Of a stretch of 64,000 nucleotides of DNA, positions 1 to 12,489 are shown in pieces; the first letter of the stretch is position 1, and the number at the start of each line of letters is the position of its first letter. The notes beneath the pieces are model-generated. The model made no database searches, had not been told where the DNA came from, and saw only the letters and a list, made by a program, of their open reading frames with translations. The DNA lies in assembly GCF_905475395.1 (NCBI RefSeq), contig NC_058337.1:14496983-14560982 (forward strand), given 5' to 3'. This stretch comes from Chrysoperla carnea (taxonomy: Eukaryota; Arthropoda; Insecta; Neuroptera; Chrysopidae). The position numbers were made by a program, and so were the translations under genes.

Positions 1-314
1 TTAGATGTTTTAATCGAGTATCTCCATAACTATACGAGATAGAATAGAATTGATAGTACCTATTATCTCGATTTTTTTGAAAAAAAATCATTGATGTTCA
101 TGTAAAAAGTTCATTGGTGTCACCAAAAACTAACTCGTATATTTTGTTTTCGAGTTTCGAGTTTTGTTTTCGAGTTCGAGAGCAAAAATTCGAATTTCGA
201 CTTTAAAACTGATGTATATAATGTCGTTGTTTGAAAAGTTAAGAGAATATAACTTTGACATCCTAAAGGCATTTTTTTCTGTAGAATCAAGTGGCGTCAT
301 TAAAATTTAAATAA

Positions 315-668
315 AACGGTCGGTATTACTTGCTGGGTCGTTTTGGCCCATAAGCCCAAAATAGCGAAAAATCGAAACTAATAATTTGCTCGATTACTTT
401 TGGATCTTTTAATATCTGTTTCTAGGCAATATATATGTTAGAAAGTTTTATTTAATATATTAACAATTATTGTGCATTCTATTATTGCAATGGCGATTGC
501 AAACACTCAATTTTTAATCGTATTTAATCGCAATCTGGATCAGGTCTCAGCTAAAAACAAACTAATTTAATTATTCAAATTGATGTCCCTGTTGGTTGAT
601 TATTTTCGATTTTTCGTTATTTCGAGCTTATGGGCCAAAACAGACCCAGCAAGTAAGTCAGGGTTAAA
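315..668. mobile_element. MITE with ~50-bp terminal inverted repeats
   Basis: The left arm (about 327-376) contains TACTTGCTGGGT, then GGCCCATAAGC and GCGAAAAATCGAAA. The reverse complement of 603-655 repeats the same blocks in the same order with a few mismatches. There is no coding potential between the arms, so this is a non-autonomous DNA transposon. The superfamily is not assigned; the outermost bases of the two ends diverge and no clean target-site duplication was seen. Confidence 0.65.
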
Positions 669-734
669 AAGATAAAACAAAATATGTTTTAACTAAGACG
701 TAGTCAACTATGCTTCCTATTTAAAAAAACACAC

Positions 735-990
735 TTTGGCGTATAACTTGAAAAAAAACTACTGGACTGATTTTAAAAATTATTTCACCAATATAAAACT
801 ACATTATCAGCAAGTAACATGAGCTGTATTTTATTTATTTTTTAATTGGGACGACGCACCAAAAAATTGAACCCTATGAAATTGAGAACAAAAGGGGGCT
901 TAAGTGAGGGCAAGGGAAATGGAGGCTACAACGCAGTAGTCTTCGTTTTAAAATTGAAGTTGCCCAGCGAAGCTGCCGGGTAACTGCTAG
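735..990 (+). mobile_element. Helitron 3' part (non-autonomous)
   Basis: The 3' end shows a GC-rich hairpin (around 962-980, CCCAGCGAAGCTGCCGGG) a few bases before CTAG at 987-990, followed by T. This is the classical Helitron 3' terminus and A/T insertion context. The body from about 735 (a TATAACTTGAAAAA-type stretch) resembles internal sequence of common insect non-autonomous Helitrons. The 5' TC end was not found, so the element is probably truncated. Confidence 0.65.
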
Positions 991-1053
991 TGTTTAATAA
1001 ACCACTTTTAATTTATTTGCATTACATTTTTCTGAATATCTTGATATATTTAG

Positions 1054-4000
1054 GAATCATTGCGTGCGCGCAGACCATTGTTTGCTCTAAAATATCAAGA
1101 AATGGAATCAACAAAATCATTGAAAGCGAAAGAAACTCAAGGATATCAAATTTTAGAAACGATGGCCAAATTAGAAGCTGATAATTTAATTGCATTATTA
1201 CGTAATGCCAGAGAATCGTATAATTTTAGATTATGCCAAGATATATGCGAAAGATCAAAAATTTTTTTTGATAATAAGAATAAAAAAGTGTTGCCAAGAA
1301 AAGATGAGTACTTGGAGATCATGTATAATATTATTGGTACGAAATTTTAAACAGATTAAGTGTCCATGAGAGAGAGGCTGTAAGAACATAAATGGGATTT
1401 AACTTAGTGCATTCAGTTTCTGCTCGAAGGCAGCTGTGCATACGCATAGCCGAAAATGTGCTCATAACGTAAACATAATCAATTTAGCTTAGAATGGTTA
1501 AAACAATTATCCTCGTATTTAAAACAAATTAAAATGAAAACTTTGCATATCAGAAACATTTTCCATTGCTTAATTGTTTAGAAAATCTCACATTTCTATC
1601 AAAAATACTATTATTGGAAAAATTTGGTATTTCTTTGAGATACGAGGTTTTCATCATAAGCCTAAAATTAATTTCAAATAAGCTTCTTTCTCACATAAAA
1701 TCTTACAAAAAACAAATAAAATCGCAAAACGCCATGTAAAGCTACTTTTTTGGTATGTTATTGTACTACTTAGAAGAGTGTGAGACTACGTTTTGCAAGC
1801 ACAAAAAAAGTTGTGCTACCTGCGTAATACGAGAAAAAACTGCAACATTTTCGGATTTTTTCAGTGTTTGCAGTTTAATTCAAAAACTATGAGCCTTTGG
1901 CATTAGTTAAGCGGGGAGGATATGACACATAGAAATTCGAGGAACCTTACAGGGCGACTTGGAACATTAAATACTATCATATTTAAGGCTCAGAAGATGG
2001 TTACCATGACCATTAGTAAATCATATGTCTGCTTCTCTAAAATATATACTTAATTTTTACTTGTTTAATTGTATTTAAAGGCTTAGTTTATTTGGATACA
2101 TTACGAATAACTGCCAATGCACCGATACCAGACGCACGAGTAAAATTTATGTTGGGAATTCCATTAAGTCGCTCTCATTCGGAAGATTCTTTAATTGAAT
2201 CGATGAAACCTGCTTTTATTGACACAAGGTTTGTAAATAATCACTTTCATTCCTAGATTTGTTTAGTTCAAATCGCGTAGTTCAGAGATTATGAGATTCA
2301 TACTGCTTTGTCTACCAAAAAGCCTGTATTATCTTTGTTAGAGCTCATGTCGTCATTTTTTTGATAAATAAACAGCATATTCAATTATCCTTTTTCCTCT
2401 GAAGATTAAAAAAAGATCCTCTAGATGGCAGGGTATATTTGTACACCCCCCCCCCCTAGTGTTGCCATCTAGCGAATCTTTTTTTAATCTCCAGAGAAAA
2501 AAGGCCTGGAATTATTAATTATTGTATGTCCGGATTTAATGATAATATAATAATGTTTATAATTTGCCTTATGTAATTAGTTATTTTTATTAGTATTATT
2601 TAAAAAATGTAATGCTTTAATTAACCTTTTTACTCAGAAGATTAAAAAAAGATCCGCTAGATGGCAACACTAGGGGGGGGGGGTACATATATATCCTGTC
2701 ATCTAGAGGATCTTTTTTTAATCTTCAGAGGAAAAAGGCTAATTGAATCGTTAAATTTTTGAAAGTGACAAGTACACTTTTCTCGAAAATAAGAATTTTG
2801 TATTTTCTGTTTCAATGGATGTAAGTTTACTGCAAAAATGCCAATTTTTTATTATTTCCTTAAATTATCACTGGTCAACAAAAATTTTTAACAGAAGCGT
2901 GAGTTTACTTTTTGAAAGGTTTTTAACATGCTGAATGGGAATCTGAGCGGAAAATTGCTTCAGCGCCTCACGTTTTCGAGAAATTCGCTCTTTAATATGG
3001 AAAAAAACTTTTGCTTACGCTAAAGTCATGTTTCACCGATGAATAATTATTTCTTCCAAACAAATATACGCCATCAGAAAATACCCTTCTCCTAAAAATA
3101 CTGGATTCTTATCCATGAATCGCAGCCGGAACCAAGCACTGCTTCAGATATATATCTAATCAATCCGTTTCCTTGATAAATTGATAATCCGTTAATAAAT
3201 TTACCTTACAGACTTAGTAACCTAAAGTCCTCCTATTTCTTCTTAGCCACGGAGAACCTTTTACACGAATGATAGAACAGCAAAAGCCCATTAGGCCGTC
3301 ATAGGCTCACATTTTTTAAATTTGTTTTTATGAGCTTTTAATTTTCCTGACTCAACGTTTCAGTTCAGTTCAGTCGCTCTCGAGCCCATTTTCATAGACG
3401 GTGACGTGTTCATCGACAAATTAGAATGACCATAGAGTCATCGATTGTATTCCTTTAATACACAACCTACTATAACCTTTCGTCTATAAATAATAGTTCT
3501 GAAATATACATAAAATTGATTGTAATTGATATTCGGTGTTCTATTTTTAGATTTGATATAATGGCGATCTTCCCGATATTGGCGATTTGGTCCAAGTATA
3601 CTATTTTATGTCAACTCATATCCTTAACTTAGCCTTTCAGAATTTTACTCTATCTGTAATCTAGGTACGCGTTCCTTGCAAGTTTAAATTTCGACAGTAA
3701 CCGTTGCCTAGGGTATTTACACGTTGTACATTCGGAGCACGTTATTCTTCTTGATAAATGATTAAATGGTCTAAAAGCTCGATACGTCAGATGCATATTG
3801 CTACTTATTTGATAACAAATAACACGAACTTTAAATTCATATTTTGATAATAAGCTCCAAGACCCTGTAAGTGCCGTACATTAAAATTCCTACAATTACT
3901 ATCGAAATTTAGTTTTTTGTAGATTAGATGCATATTTTTTGTTTGAAGATTACATGATATTTTTGTATTAGGCAACAGAATTGCATTAATTTAGATTTGT

Positions 4001-6550
4001 ATAAGCTGTTAATTATTAAGCGCTTACGGCCATTTGCGCTAGTAAAATTATTATAACATTCAAGAATTTATTAGTAATTCATTTTTAGAAAATCAATAAC
4101 TACAACAGAAAATCGCATACGTGCTGCACGCTCAGCATTAGAATTAGCTTGGTTATATTACGATTTAGCAAGGTATTGGATTGAAATAAAGAATTATTAT
4201 TTTGGTCGTCATTATGGATTACGTTGTGTTGAACAAGCAGACGCAATTGGTAATGAAGTATGGGCAATAAATGGATCATTTTTAGTTGTTAAGTGTTGTG
4301 TAGCTTTACGTAATCGTAACGATGCAAAAGATGAATTATTGGATACAATAAGTCGTGCGAAGAAAATTTACTACCAACATGGACCAGAATTAATAATTTT
4401 TTTAGAAAAGGTAAAGGTTTTATGATATATATTTCATTTTTTTTTGTAAAAGATTTATTTAAAGGGTTTAGTCAAACGTATTTAGGACTGGTGTTGCCCC
4501 GGAATACTTATATCTGATTACCTTCATTGACACGATTTCTTCATAATTTATAAACAAATATTAGCTAAGGTAGCTAAGAAAAAGTGAAAACAAACAAATG
4601 ACTGTGTTAATTGTTGAAATACTATGTCTAGATAGTGAATTGATTACTCTATCATATTACACATACATACAGTCACACATAAATAACTGATATTCGCATA
4701 TAATACATACTATACAATTTATGCCTAATTTGGCGCTCCTCACGGGTAAACAATGATGTTTTCGAAAAAATGTTTAAACAAAAGTTGTTTATTTTTTTAT
4801 AAGGAACATTTTTTATATTTAAACTTTTGTTCTATCTTTAACGGTTTACAAGATGGGTCCTACGGACCCAAGACCCAATTGACCTATGTTGCTCATTTAC
4901 GAACTCGACCTCACTTTTTACGTCCTGAGTGCGCTTTAAAAATTTCAGCTTGATATACCTTTACCAAAATTTTGTGCGTAGCATCAATATTTTTAAGCGT
5001 TACAAACTTGGGACTAAACTTACTATACCTTGCATATTACATATATGCATGGTATAATAAACATGAAATGAAATAAAATCCGAGTATTCCATTTCTTTCG
5101 GTAGGTTGTTTTCTAGTGAAAGCACAGCTAATTTAGCCGCATTTTTTCACAAGAGGTAATTTTTTATTTACTAAGTTGATCTATCCACCGTGCAGTATTA
5201 CGTAAAAAGGCCTATACATTAACCATCTAGTATACAGTGTGTCGCATTTAAGATAAAGACACTCTCATATTTTCGTTATTAATTGGAATTAATTTGCAAT
5301 TTACTTTATTTCAACAATAAAAGCACGTATAAATGAATCTTTTTTTTCATATTTGCTCTACGAACTGTTGGCACTAATTTCGGAAACGACTAACCTCCAA
5401 AATAACGAAGAAAAAAGTCAACAAAAATATTGAACAGGAAACATTGAACGTTCCCATAAATATAGAAAATTCCATTTAGAAAATTAATTTTAAAAATGAC
5501 TTTCAGGGTCAGACTTATTATTTCATTAATTAGACGTTCCTTAGTTGCTTAGATCTTGGAAAAATTAGCCTAAGGAAATCAAAATGGAAGACCCTATATA
5601 TTAAGAATATAATTTTATGTCGAGTGCATACATTGGTGTTTGTATGAACACCTGAGTAGGTATCTTTGTAAGAACATCTTGCATATGGTCGTATTATCAT
5701 TGCCTTCAAAAATATACTATTTTTAATATCAGTAAGGTCAATTGAGTTCTTCCATTTTTTTGACGTTTGGGTATTCTAAGGTCCTAAACTTAAAAAAAGG
5801 CGCCACATATATTAAAACCTAATTAAACTAGCCTAAGCTAGTTAAGAAAGCCTATCCCTGCGGGCTATACAGGGAGCTTTCTCATGACTACATCTTAATT
5901 TGAAGGTGATATATAGAACCAGGTCCATATATTATATTAATAATTAATGAACTTCGATCCATTGCGATTACTTACTTAATTTTTTTTAATTATGTTACCA
6001 GACAATGCAGGTCATTGATGAATTAGACTTTGAAGAAATTGCGGGTGATGCAATTCTTGAAAGGCAAAATGCAATAATACAATTAATGTCTGTTACAAAA
6101 AATAACGAGCAAACAAAAGCTGTTTTTCAACGGTTGTTTGAAAGGATGGCCACTATACCCACTAAACGAAGAATGTCTATTGTACCTGGTTTTAATTTTG
6201 AGCGTGATTACAAAAATGATAAATTATTGAAAAAAGTGAGTCAATTTAGAAAAATTGAAAATATTCTTTTAAATGCCGGGTATAGAAAATTTACCTCAAA
6301 TAAAAGCAAAAATAATTTTTGAACGAAATATATTATTATTGTTTTCTTTTTCTCGGGAGATAGTTATGCACTATTAAATATAAAAACATTGGGAAAAGTT
6401 ATTATTTCTTTTTGGAAAACTTAACATTTTTATTTCATTGCTTAGCATAACAAGACTTCGATTATACATGAACGTAAAATTAGAGAAATACAAGAATCAC
6501 TTGAAGGACTAGAAACCGTAAAAGGTGATAAATTTTTAATTTGGATTTAA
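1054..6550 (+). CDS. ODAD4/TTC25-like TPR protein, 3' portion (5 exons)
   Basis: Visible exons: 1054-1336, 2081-2228, 4089-4410, 6002-6235 and 6446-6550 (stop 6548-6550). Phases agree at every junction and give about 363 residues; upstream exons lie outside the window. The protein is helical. The third exon carries TPR-like sequence (ELAWLYYDLARYWIEIKNYY, then GLRCVEQADAIGNEVWAING) that resembles the C-terminal TPRs of TTC25/ODAD4, the subunit docking outer dynein arms on axonemal microtubules. The first exon (SLRARRPLFALKYQ) also fits the region before those repeats as I recall it. In an insect such a gene would act mainly in sperm flagella and ciliated neurons (inference). The fourth exon stays open past the GTGAGT donor at 6236 to a stop at 6320-6322, so intron retention would give a different C-terminus. 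AATAAA occurs at 6645 and 6691. Family assignment is from memory; another TPR protein is possible. Confidence 0.55.
2378..2748. mobile_element. Nested palindromic foldback element
   Basis: Two ~118-bp units, about 2389-2508 and 2622-2740, are inverted copies of one another, and each is itself an imperfect palindrome (AAGATTAAAAAAAGATCC ... GGATCTTTTTTTAATCTT). The outer arms extend to about 2378 and 2748. Each unit carries a run of about ten C (near 2447) or ten G (near 2672) beside TAGTGTTGCCATCTAG. It has no coding capacity. It lies in the intron between the second and third visible exons of the ODAD4-like gene. Confidence 0.75.
4583..5056 (-). repeat. Dispersed family 1, copy C (near full length)
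   Basis: Read on the minus strand, it begins with TATACCATGCATATATG and ends with TTGTTTGTTTTCACTT. It shares with 27491-27800 and 46121-47168 the block CTTGGGTCCGTAGGACCCAT and the block ACAACTTTTGTTT. It sits in the ODAD4-like intron between the third and fourth visible exons. A short internal palindrome lies near the TATACC end. No coding potential was seen. Confidence 0.75.
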
Positions 6551-8100
6551 TCTAAATTGAAGTTATATTATTTAAAAATGAAATGGAGAATTCAAAACGG
6601 TTCAACAAGCAAGGTTGGTTTAAAAATTTTGATAATTACTTTTTAATAAAATTATGAAGATTAAAATTTTTTAAGAGTGTATTAATTATAAATAAAAAAG
6701 TATGTAGCATACCTAATTTTAATAAAATATTTAAAAAAAATAATTCTACATCATATTTACTCACCATTTAATAATAAATAACGATACTTATAGTAAAGAA
6801 ATGAAAGAGAAGTTGTTTCAGTAAAACTTTTAACCAATTTATAATTTAATTTATTAATTTATAATTAATTGATTTAAATATTGCAGATTTGTGAACCTAT
6901 TACTCATAACTTAACTAAATATCTTTAAAATCGAAAAAGAAAAAAAAAGTTATAAGCAAATATAAAAACGACTATTTTCGCTCATTTTTCAAGCTTTCTC
7001 GGTTCCTACACATCCAAATCGGTTTACCAGACGTCAATCGATAGGTTTTTTTGAAATCTAGAATTTTTTTAATCGTAAGAAAACCGTTTTTTTTTTTTAC
7101 TTTTGCAAATTTTTTTATTAACTTAGCCATTGGTTAGCAGTAGACACAATTGGCTTGTTTTCTTCTATAACAAAGTTTTTTTTTTTCTGATAGCAATTTT
7201 GTCAAATTTAACATTGGGCCTCCGTAGATTAATTGGATTAAATATTTGAGAACATTTTGCTATTTGACATTGTCTAAAGATGGCGAACGATCTTACTCAC
7301 ATATATGGAGCTCTAAACATGACCATTAATGTTCGAGGTTAATACACATAGAATAAATATATAAGTTTGTTCTATTTGTAAATACTGTTACACTGAGTGT
7401 TAGTAGAGAAAAATATTCTTAATCATTGTAATAACACTATCCTATTTTATTTACACTCATTAGTAGTAAATGTAAAAAAAAAACGATTTAATTACATATT
7501 CTTCAATGTACAGCCTCGGGAATCATTTAAATTTTACCATAAGGTATAAATGATAAAACTTGCATGGTTATTAAACATAAATTAAAGATATTCTCATTAT
7601 ACAATATGCTTCATAAATATTTCAAGGATAAATATTAAAGGAAAAAAATACAATATAGAAAAAATTCAGTTTATGTTGTGGTTTAGATTGTTGTAAAATT
7701 TCCAAGCCTGTGTTAAAAGTCTTAAAAAGACAACATGTCAAAAGTGAGATAGAAAGAGATACTTCATAAAATACTTTTTTAACAACTGACATTTAAATTG
7801 TTTATATTTTAGTAATTATTTTTGAAAATATTGTAAAATTAAACTTCAAAATGGATATAATAACAAAGTATATATATTTTTTTAATTAAATTTAATTTGT
7901 GTTAAAAATAATTAAGTAAACCTTCTTTTGACAAGTATTATTTTGGGTACAAATTTTGATAAATGAAAGTTCTCTTATTGTGTACAGAATAAAAAAATAT
8001 TGTTTTCATTAATTATTTTTTATTTATATTATATAACGTGCGAAATTACGCTGTTATGATAAGGACAGCCCAAAGATATTTTACTTAATTTTAAGTTGAA
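6551..8100. other. Intergenic spacer upstream of corkscrew
   Basis: AT-rich spacer of 1.5 kb between two genes in the same orientation. It should hold the 3' end of the ODAD4-like transcript and the 5' leader and promoter of corkscrew. No TATA box or initiator could be chosen with confidence. A copy of dispersed family 2 lies at about 6886-7270. Confidence 0.5.
6886..7270 (+). repeat. Dispersed family 2, copy 1
   Basis: It starts with GATTTGTGAACCTATTACTC, identical to the start at 24683, and continues with matching blocks (GACTATTTTCGCTCA, CCAAATCGG, GTCAATCGATAG, AAGAAAACCGTTTT). It ends with a CTCCGTAGATTAATTGGAT block also found near 25140 and 59755. No terminal structure or coding sequence was recognised. 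Confidence 0.65.
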
Positions 8101-11100
8101 ATGGCTTCAAGGCGTTGGTTTCATCCAAATATAACTGGCATAGAAGCTGAAGATCTTTTAATGAAACGTGGAGTTGATGGCAGTTTTTTAGGTAAGTAAA
8201 AATTTTTATTAACTTGTATAATCGAAAATTTTAACTATTAATTTTTGTAGCTCGACCAAGTACAAGTAGCCCTGGTGATTTCACGTTATCAGTTCGTCGT
8301 AAAGGTGAAGTAACACATATTAAAATTCAAAATACAGGTGATTTTTATGATTTATATGGCGGTGAAAAATTTGCAACATTATCGGAATTAGTTCAACATT
8401 ATATGGAAAATCATGGACAATTACGTGAAAGAAACGGACAAATTATAGAATTATTGTTCCCTTTAAATTGTGCTGATCCAACTACTGAACGTTGGTTTCA
8501 TGGTCATTTAACTGGAAAAGAAGCTGAACGTACATTATTAGAACGTAGTAAAAACGGTAGTTTTCTAGTGCGTGAATCCCAATCAAAGATTGGTGATTTT
8601 GTATTGTGTGTACGAAACGACGATCGAGTTTTACAAGTAATTATACGTTGTCGAAACGATAATCGTTACGATATTGGAGGAGGTGAAGAGTTTGACAGTT
8701 TATCCGAATTAATTGAACATTATAAATCAAATCCAATGGTTGAAACATCTGGTACAGTTGTTCATTTGAAACAGCCGTTCAATGCAACCAGAATTAACGT
8801 TTCTGGAATACACAGTCGTGTTAAACAATTACAAAAAGAAAACGGTCAGTGTGCGGCAGGTAAAGCAGGATTTTGGGAAGAGTTTGAATCATTACAACAA
8901 CAAGAATGCAAACAATTGTTTTCGAGAAGTGAAGGCTCAAAACCTGAAAATCGTAATAAAAATAGATATAAAAATATTCTTCCATTTGATCACACTCGTG
9001 TTAAATTACGAGGCCAAGATGAAGGTTTCGAGTATATCAATGCGAATTACATACAAAACTCCGAAGATCGTGATTCATCTTACAAAGTTTATATTGCAAC
9101 ACAAGGTTGCGTACCGTCAACAATAAATGACTTTTGGTTCATGGTTTGGCAAGAAAATTGTCGTGTAATTGTGATGACTACTAAAGAAATTGAACGGGGT
9201 AAAAATAAATGTGCAAGATATTGGCCAGAAGAGGATCAAAGTAAAGAATATGGGAAAATTACTGTTCGAAGTATTAGTGAAAGTTCAACGGCAGATTATA
9301 CATTAAGAGAATTTATTGTTACTAAACAAAATTGTGTAGAAAAACCAAAAGAACGACATATATACCATTATCATTTTCAGGTAATTTTTATTTATTTTTT
9401 TTTATATTTAAACCGGGAATAAATTATTTTATAAATTAGAAATCGGTTTGTTAAATTCTGAAACGAGGAGTTTCTCAATGTAAAACTATAGGTTTTTAAT
9501 TTTAAAAAGGGATTGGTTAGGCCTATAATATAGTATATAAGACAAAAAAACTATACTTAATGGTATAAATTGATAAAATTCTATTAAGATTTAATTGATT
9601 AAAATTTACATAAATATGATTAAAGTTGAATTTATATTAGGTTTTTGGTAGTACATACTTTATTATAATAAATAATTAAAATAATAAAAAATAATTTTAA
9701 AATTAAATTGAATCTCTTCAGAATGAACGCGAAAAAGTTCGAAAAATTTATTATAATTAAAATAATTTTAATCAATTTTCAAGTCATATTCATTAACCCC
9801 ACCCCCTCTATTCTTCTTAGGCGTAAGGTGGGGTAAATGAGACTTGAAACAAAATTAATATATAAGTCTAAAGTTTTGGTTATAAGGGTTTTCGAGAACA
9901 AGGACTACGAATATCAAGTCAAACCTATATAATTTTATTTCGTTCGTTTTACTGACATTTTGTGGTCAAAAATTGTAGTATTTTCATTTTTGTATATATA
10001 CAAAATTTTCCTAGCGCTGGAAGAGTACGAATTCCAGGAATTCTTTAAAAAAAATTAAAAACTTACTACTTTACGTTGAGAAGCTCCAGACTACTATTTA
10101 ATTTTATAATTAACATAATTTTAACCTCAAAATTAGGCTTACCTAATATCTTAAATATGATGGGGAAAAAAATGAACAGCAAACTTAAAGCAAAGACCCG
10201 CAGACATTGCAGGCATGGCCCACACATGTAATTCTAATAGATTTAGATAATTGATGGTGGTGTAATGGGAAAGTATCAGAAAAATGAAATTATCAAAGTT
10301 AAAATTATTTTGAAAAAAAGGTTCTACGTTCCATATTGGGTTGGAGCATCAATTGTAGAAAATTACAACTCGACGACGTCTTTCTATCCTAAAAGTCATT
10401 TTTATCATCATTTTTTGTTAAAAGGTTTCGGTACCACACAAAAATTCTAGATTGGGACGAGGGCGTGATGTTTTATTCCAAAAAAGATCCAACAATTCTA
10501 TAACCTAATACAATCAAATTTTCGTAAAAAAAGAGGTTAAACTTTCGTTAAATTTGTAATGTTAAAAAAATTTCATTAAATTTGCGACACGCTTTTTTAA
10601 TACTAGAGAGGACTGAGATCACACCTGTATCATGCTTCTGCTCTTAAATAGATTTTATGTTTGGTGGTTTCACGATGTGATGTCATGAAATTACATTGTA
10701 CTAATATATGTTTATGACATCATTGTTGCTAAGGAATGCATGATACTAGTACCATCATATTTGCTATTATTTGGGAACGCAAGCATGTACTAACTGGTGA
10801 CCAAATGATGAATTAAATATACTCTCCCCACAGTCTGTGGTGAACGAAACCATGAAGACTGCTGGCGACTTTTTCGAAAATTTTATAAGTTTCTAAAAAT
10901 TTACATTAGTGTAATAAATCAAATCTCAAGCTAACTTGTTTTAACCCCCGAACCAAAGAGAGAAGTTTTCTAAGTTTGGTCGCTTTGTCTTTCTGTCTGT
11001 CTATATAGCACGTAACACGAAAACTAATCTTCACAAATTTTTGTGGCCCTGGGAGATTTTGATCAGAATGTTCCAAAGAATATTTTAGGGTGGATTAGTC

Positions 11101-12098
11101 GTCTCTGTTAGCAAAGGTATCTGTATCTGTAAAAATATAGTGTGGCGAAAAGTTTTGTAAATATCTTTTAAGTGAAAAGAAAAAAATTAACAGCCAAAAC
11201 GAACAGAGTCAAAAGATGAATATTTATTACTTTTAGTAATTAAGGCAGTATATCATTATTGAGGGTCACAGTTACAACCACTATTTGTTTAAAATTTATA
11301 CAAAAAACCTTTCCTGCACTAACAATAACAAAAATTTTTTTATCGTACCGTTTAAGATATATAATTAGTTAAAATTGTAATTAGTTAATAATTAGTTGTT
11401 ACTGCTTAGTACTAGTCAAATTAATTCATATAAATTAATTTTTGAAATTCCCAAGTTTGGCTTCTCTAAAATAAATAATAGTTGGTGCCGCCGCAGATAC
11501 TTTTTAGTGCCAAAAAAACTTACTTCCATATAAGAATAGACAAATTTTTGCATTTAATTTCTGCGTTTAGACAAGAGTTTCCTTTTTTAATGATCATCAA
11601 AATCAACAAATAACATAATTTAATTTTTAGGCATGGCCAGATCATGGTGTTCCAGCCGATCCCGGTTGTGTATTAAATTTCTTGCATGACGTAAACGTAC
11701 GACAAGAACAATTAGGGATACCAACATCACCGATATTAGTACATTGTTCAGCCGGTATTGGACGCACTGGTACCTTCATTGTAATTGACATGATACTTGA
11801 TCAAATTAAAAAACAAGGTTTAAATTGTGAAATCGATATACAACGTACAATACAAATGGTACGATCACAACGTTCAGGTATGGTACAAACGGAAGCACAA
11901 TATAAATTTGTGTATTTAGCGGTACAACATTATATTGAAACGGTCTCACAACGAATACATGCTGATCACAAATCAATGAAATTGGGTAGAGAATATTCTA
12001 ATATACGTTATTCAAATGAGGTTATTAAAGATGCAACTACACCCTCAATGACAACATCTTCATCCAATAATGTGTTAATTGGAGAAACTAGGCGATAA
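8101..12098 (+). CDS. csw: Corkscrew / SHP2 (PTPN11-type) protein tyrosine phosphatase
   Basis: Exons 8101-8191, 8251-9380 and 11631-12098 join in frame to 562 codons, complete from ATG to TAA. Order: N-SH2 from about residue 6 ([18 protein letters not shown]), C-SH2 from about 112 ([18 protein letters not shown]), then the PTP domain ([13 protein letters not shown] loop at 409-411; P-loop [10 protein letters not shown] with catalytic Cys446 and Arg452; Q-loop QMVRSQRSG). This is the SHP2 layout, close in length to human SHP2 (593-597). The enzyme binds phosphotyrosine on activated receptors and adaptors and promotes Ras/MAPK signalling, as in Drosophila Torso, Sevenless and EGFR pathways. 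The tail keeps one Tyr in a YxN context (EYSNIRYS, Tyr529), a possible Grb2/Drk site, but ends soon after without a second obvious tail Tyr. The large PTP insert of Drosophila Corkscrew is absent. The 2.25-kb second intron falls just before the WPD loop. Confidence 0.96.
9381..11630 (+). other. corkscrew intron 2
   Basis: GT..AG intron that splits the phosphatase domain immediately before the WPD loop. No exon was found inside it. The stretch 10940-11070 (CCCGAACCAAAGAGAG, then CTTTCTGTCTGTCTAT) looks like a widespread insect repeat fragment, but only one copy is visible in the window. Confidence 0.6.
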
Positions 12099-12489
12099 AA
12101 CTTCTTGTTTTTTTCTTTTTTTAAATTTTTTTTTTTGCAAGCTTTTTATTTTTAAATTGTTTTATATTATTTAATTATTTATGTATGTTGCAAATTATTG
12201 CATTTTATTTGTTTTTAAGTAACAGTGATATTTTATTTGTTTTAAGAAAAAAAATTAGGCACGATGTAACAGGTGGTTCAAAAAATCCCGAGATTGACAT
12301 ATAGAAAAAGACTAATAACATTTTTTATACAATTTTCAGTTAGTACACTTCTTTAAACGATATGTGTCAAAATTAAAAACATTACAACCAATGAGTATAA
12401 GATAGAGGAGAAGGTCGCGTATACAGGCACGAATTCCATTTGGAATTTGGGTCCTGTAAATACTATTATTTTATTATATTATTATATAG

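Larger units (their letters stand above)
1..1053. other. Upstream intron/flank of the ODAD4-like gene
   Basis: No coding exon is recognisable before the acceptor at 1051-1053. Because the first visible exon starts in the middle of a protein, this stretch is probably an intron. It holds an inverted-repeat element (315-668) and the 3' part of a Helitron (about 735-990); the first 300 bases are AT-rich with no recognised content. Confidence 0.6.

Noticed and set aside
990-1181. 63-codon plus-strand open frame
   Set aside because: It overlaps the acceptor and first part of the ODAD4-like exon in another frame and has no domain.
10940-11070. Repeat-like fragment with CTGTCTGTCTAT
   Set aside because: It looks like a common insect repeat, but only one copy is in the window and no boundaries are visible.
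12273-12330. Possible mariner end (AGGTGGTTCAAAAAATCCCG)
   Set aside because: It resembles some mariner termini, but no second inverted end or transposase remnant was found nearby.
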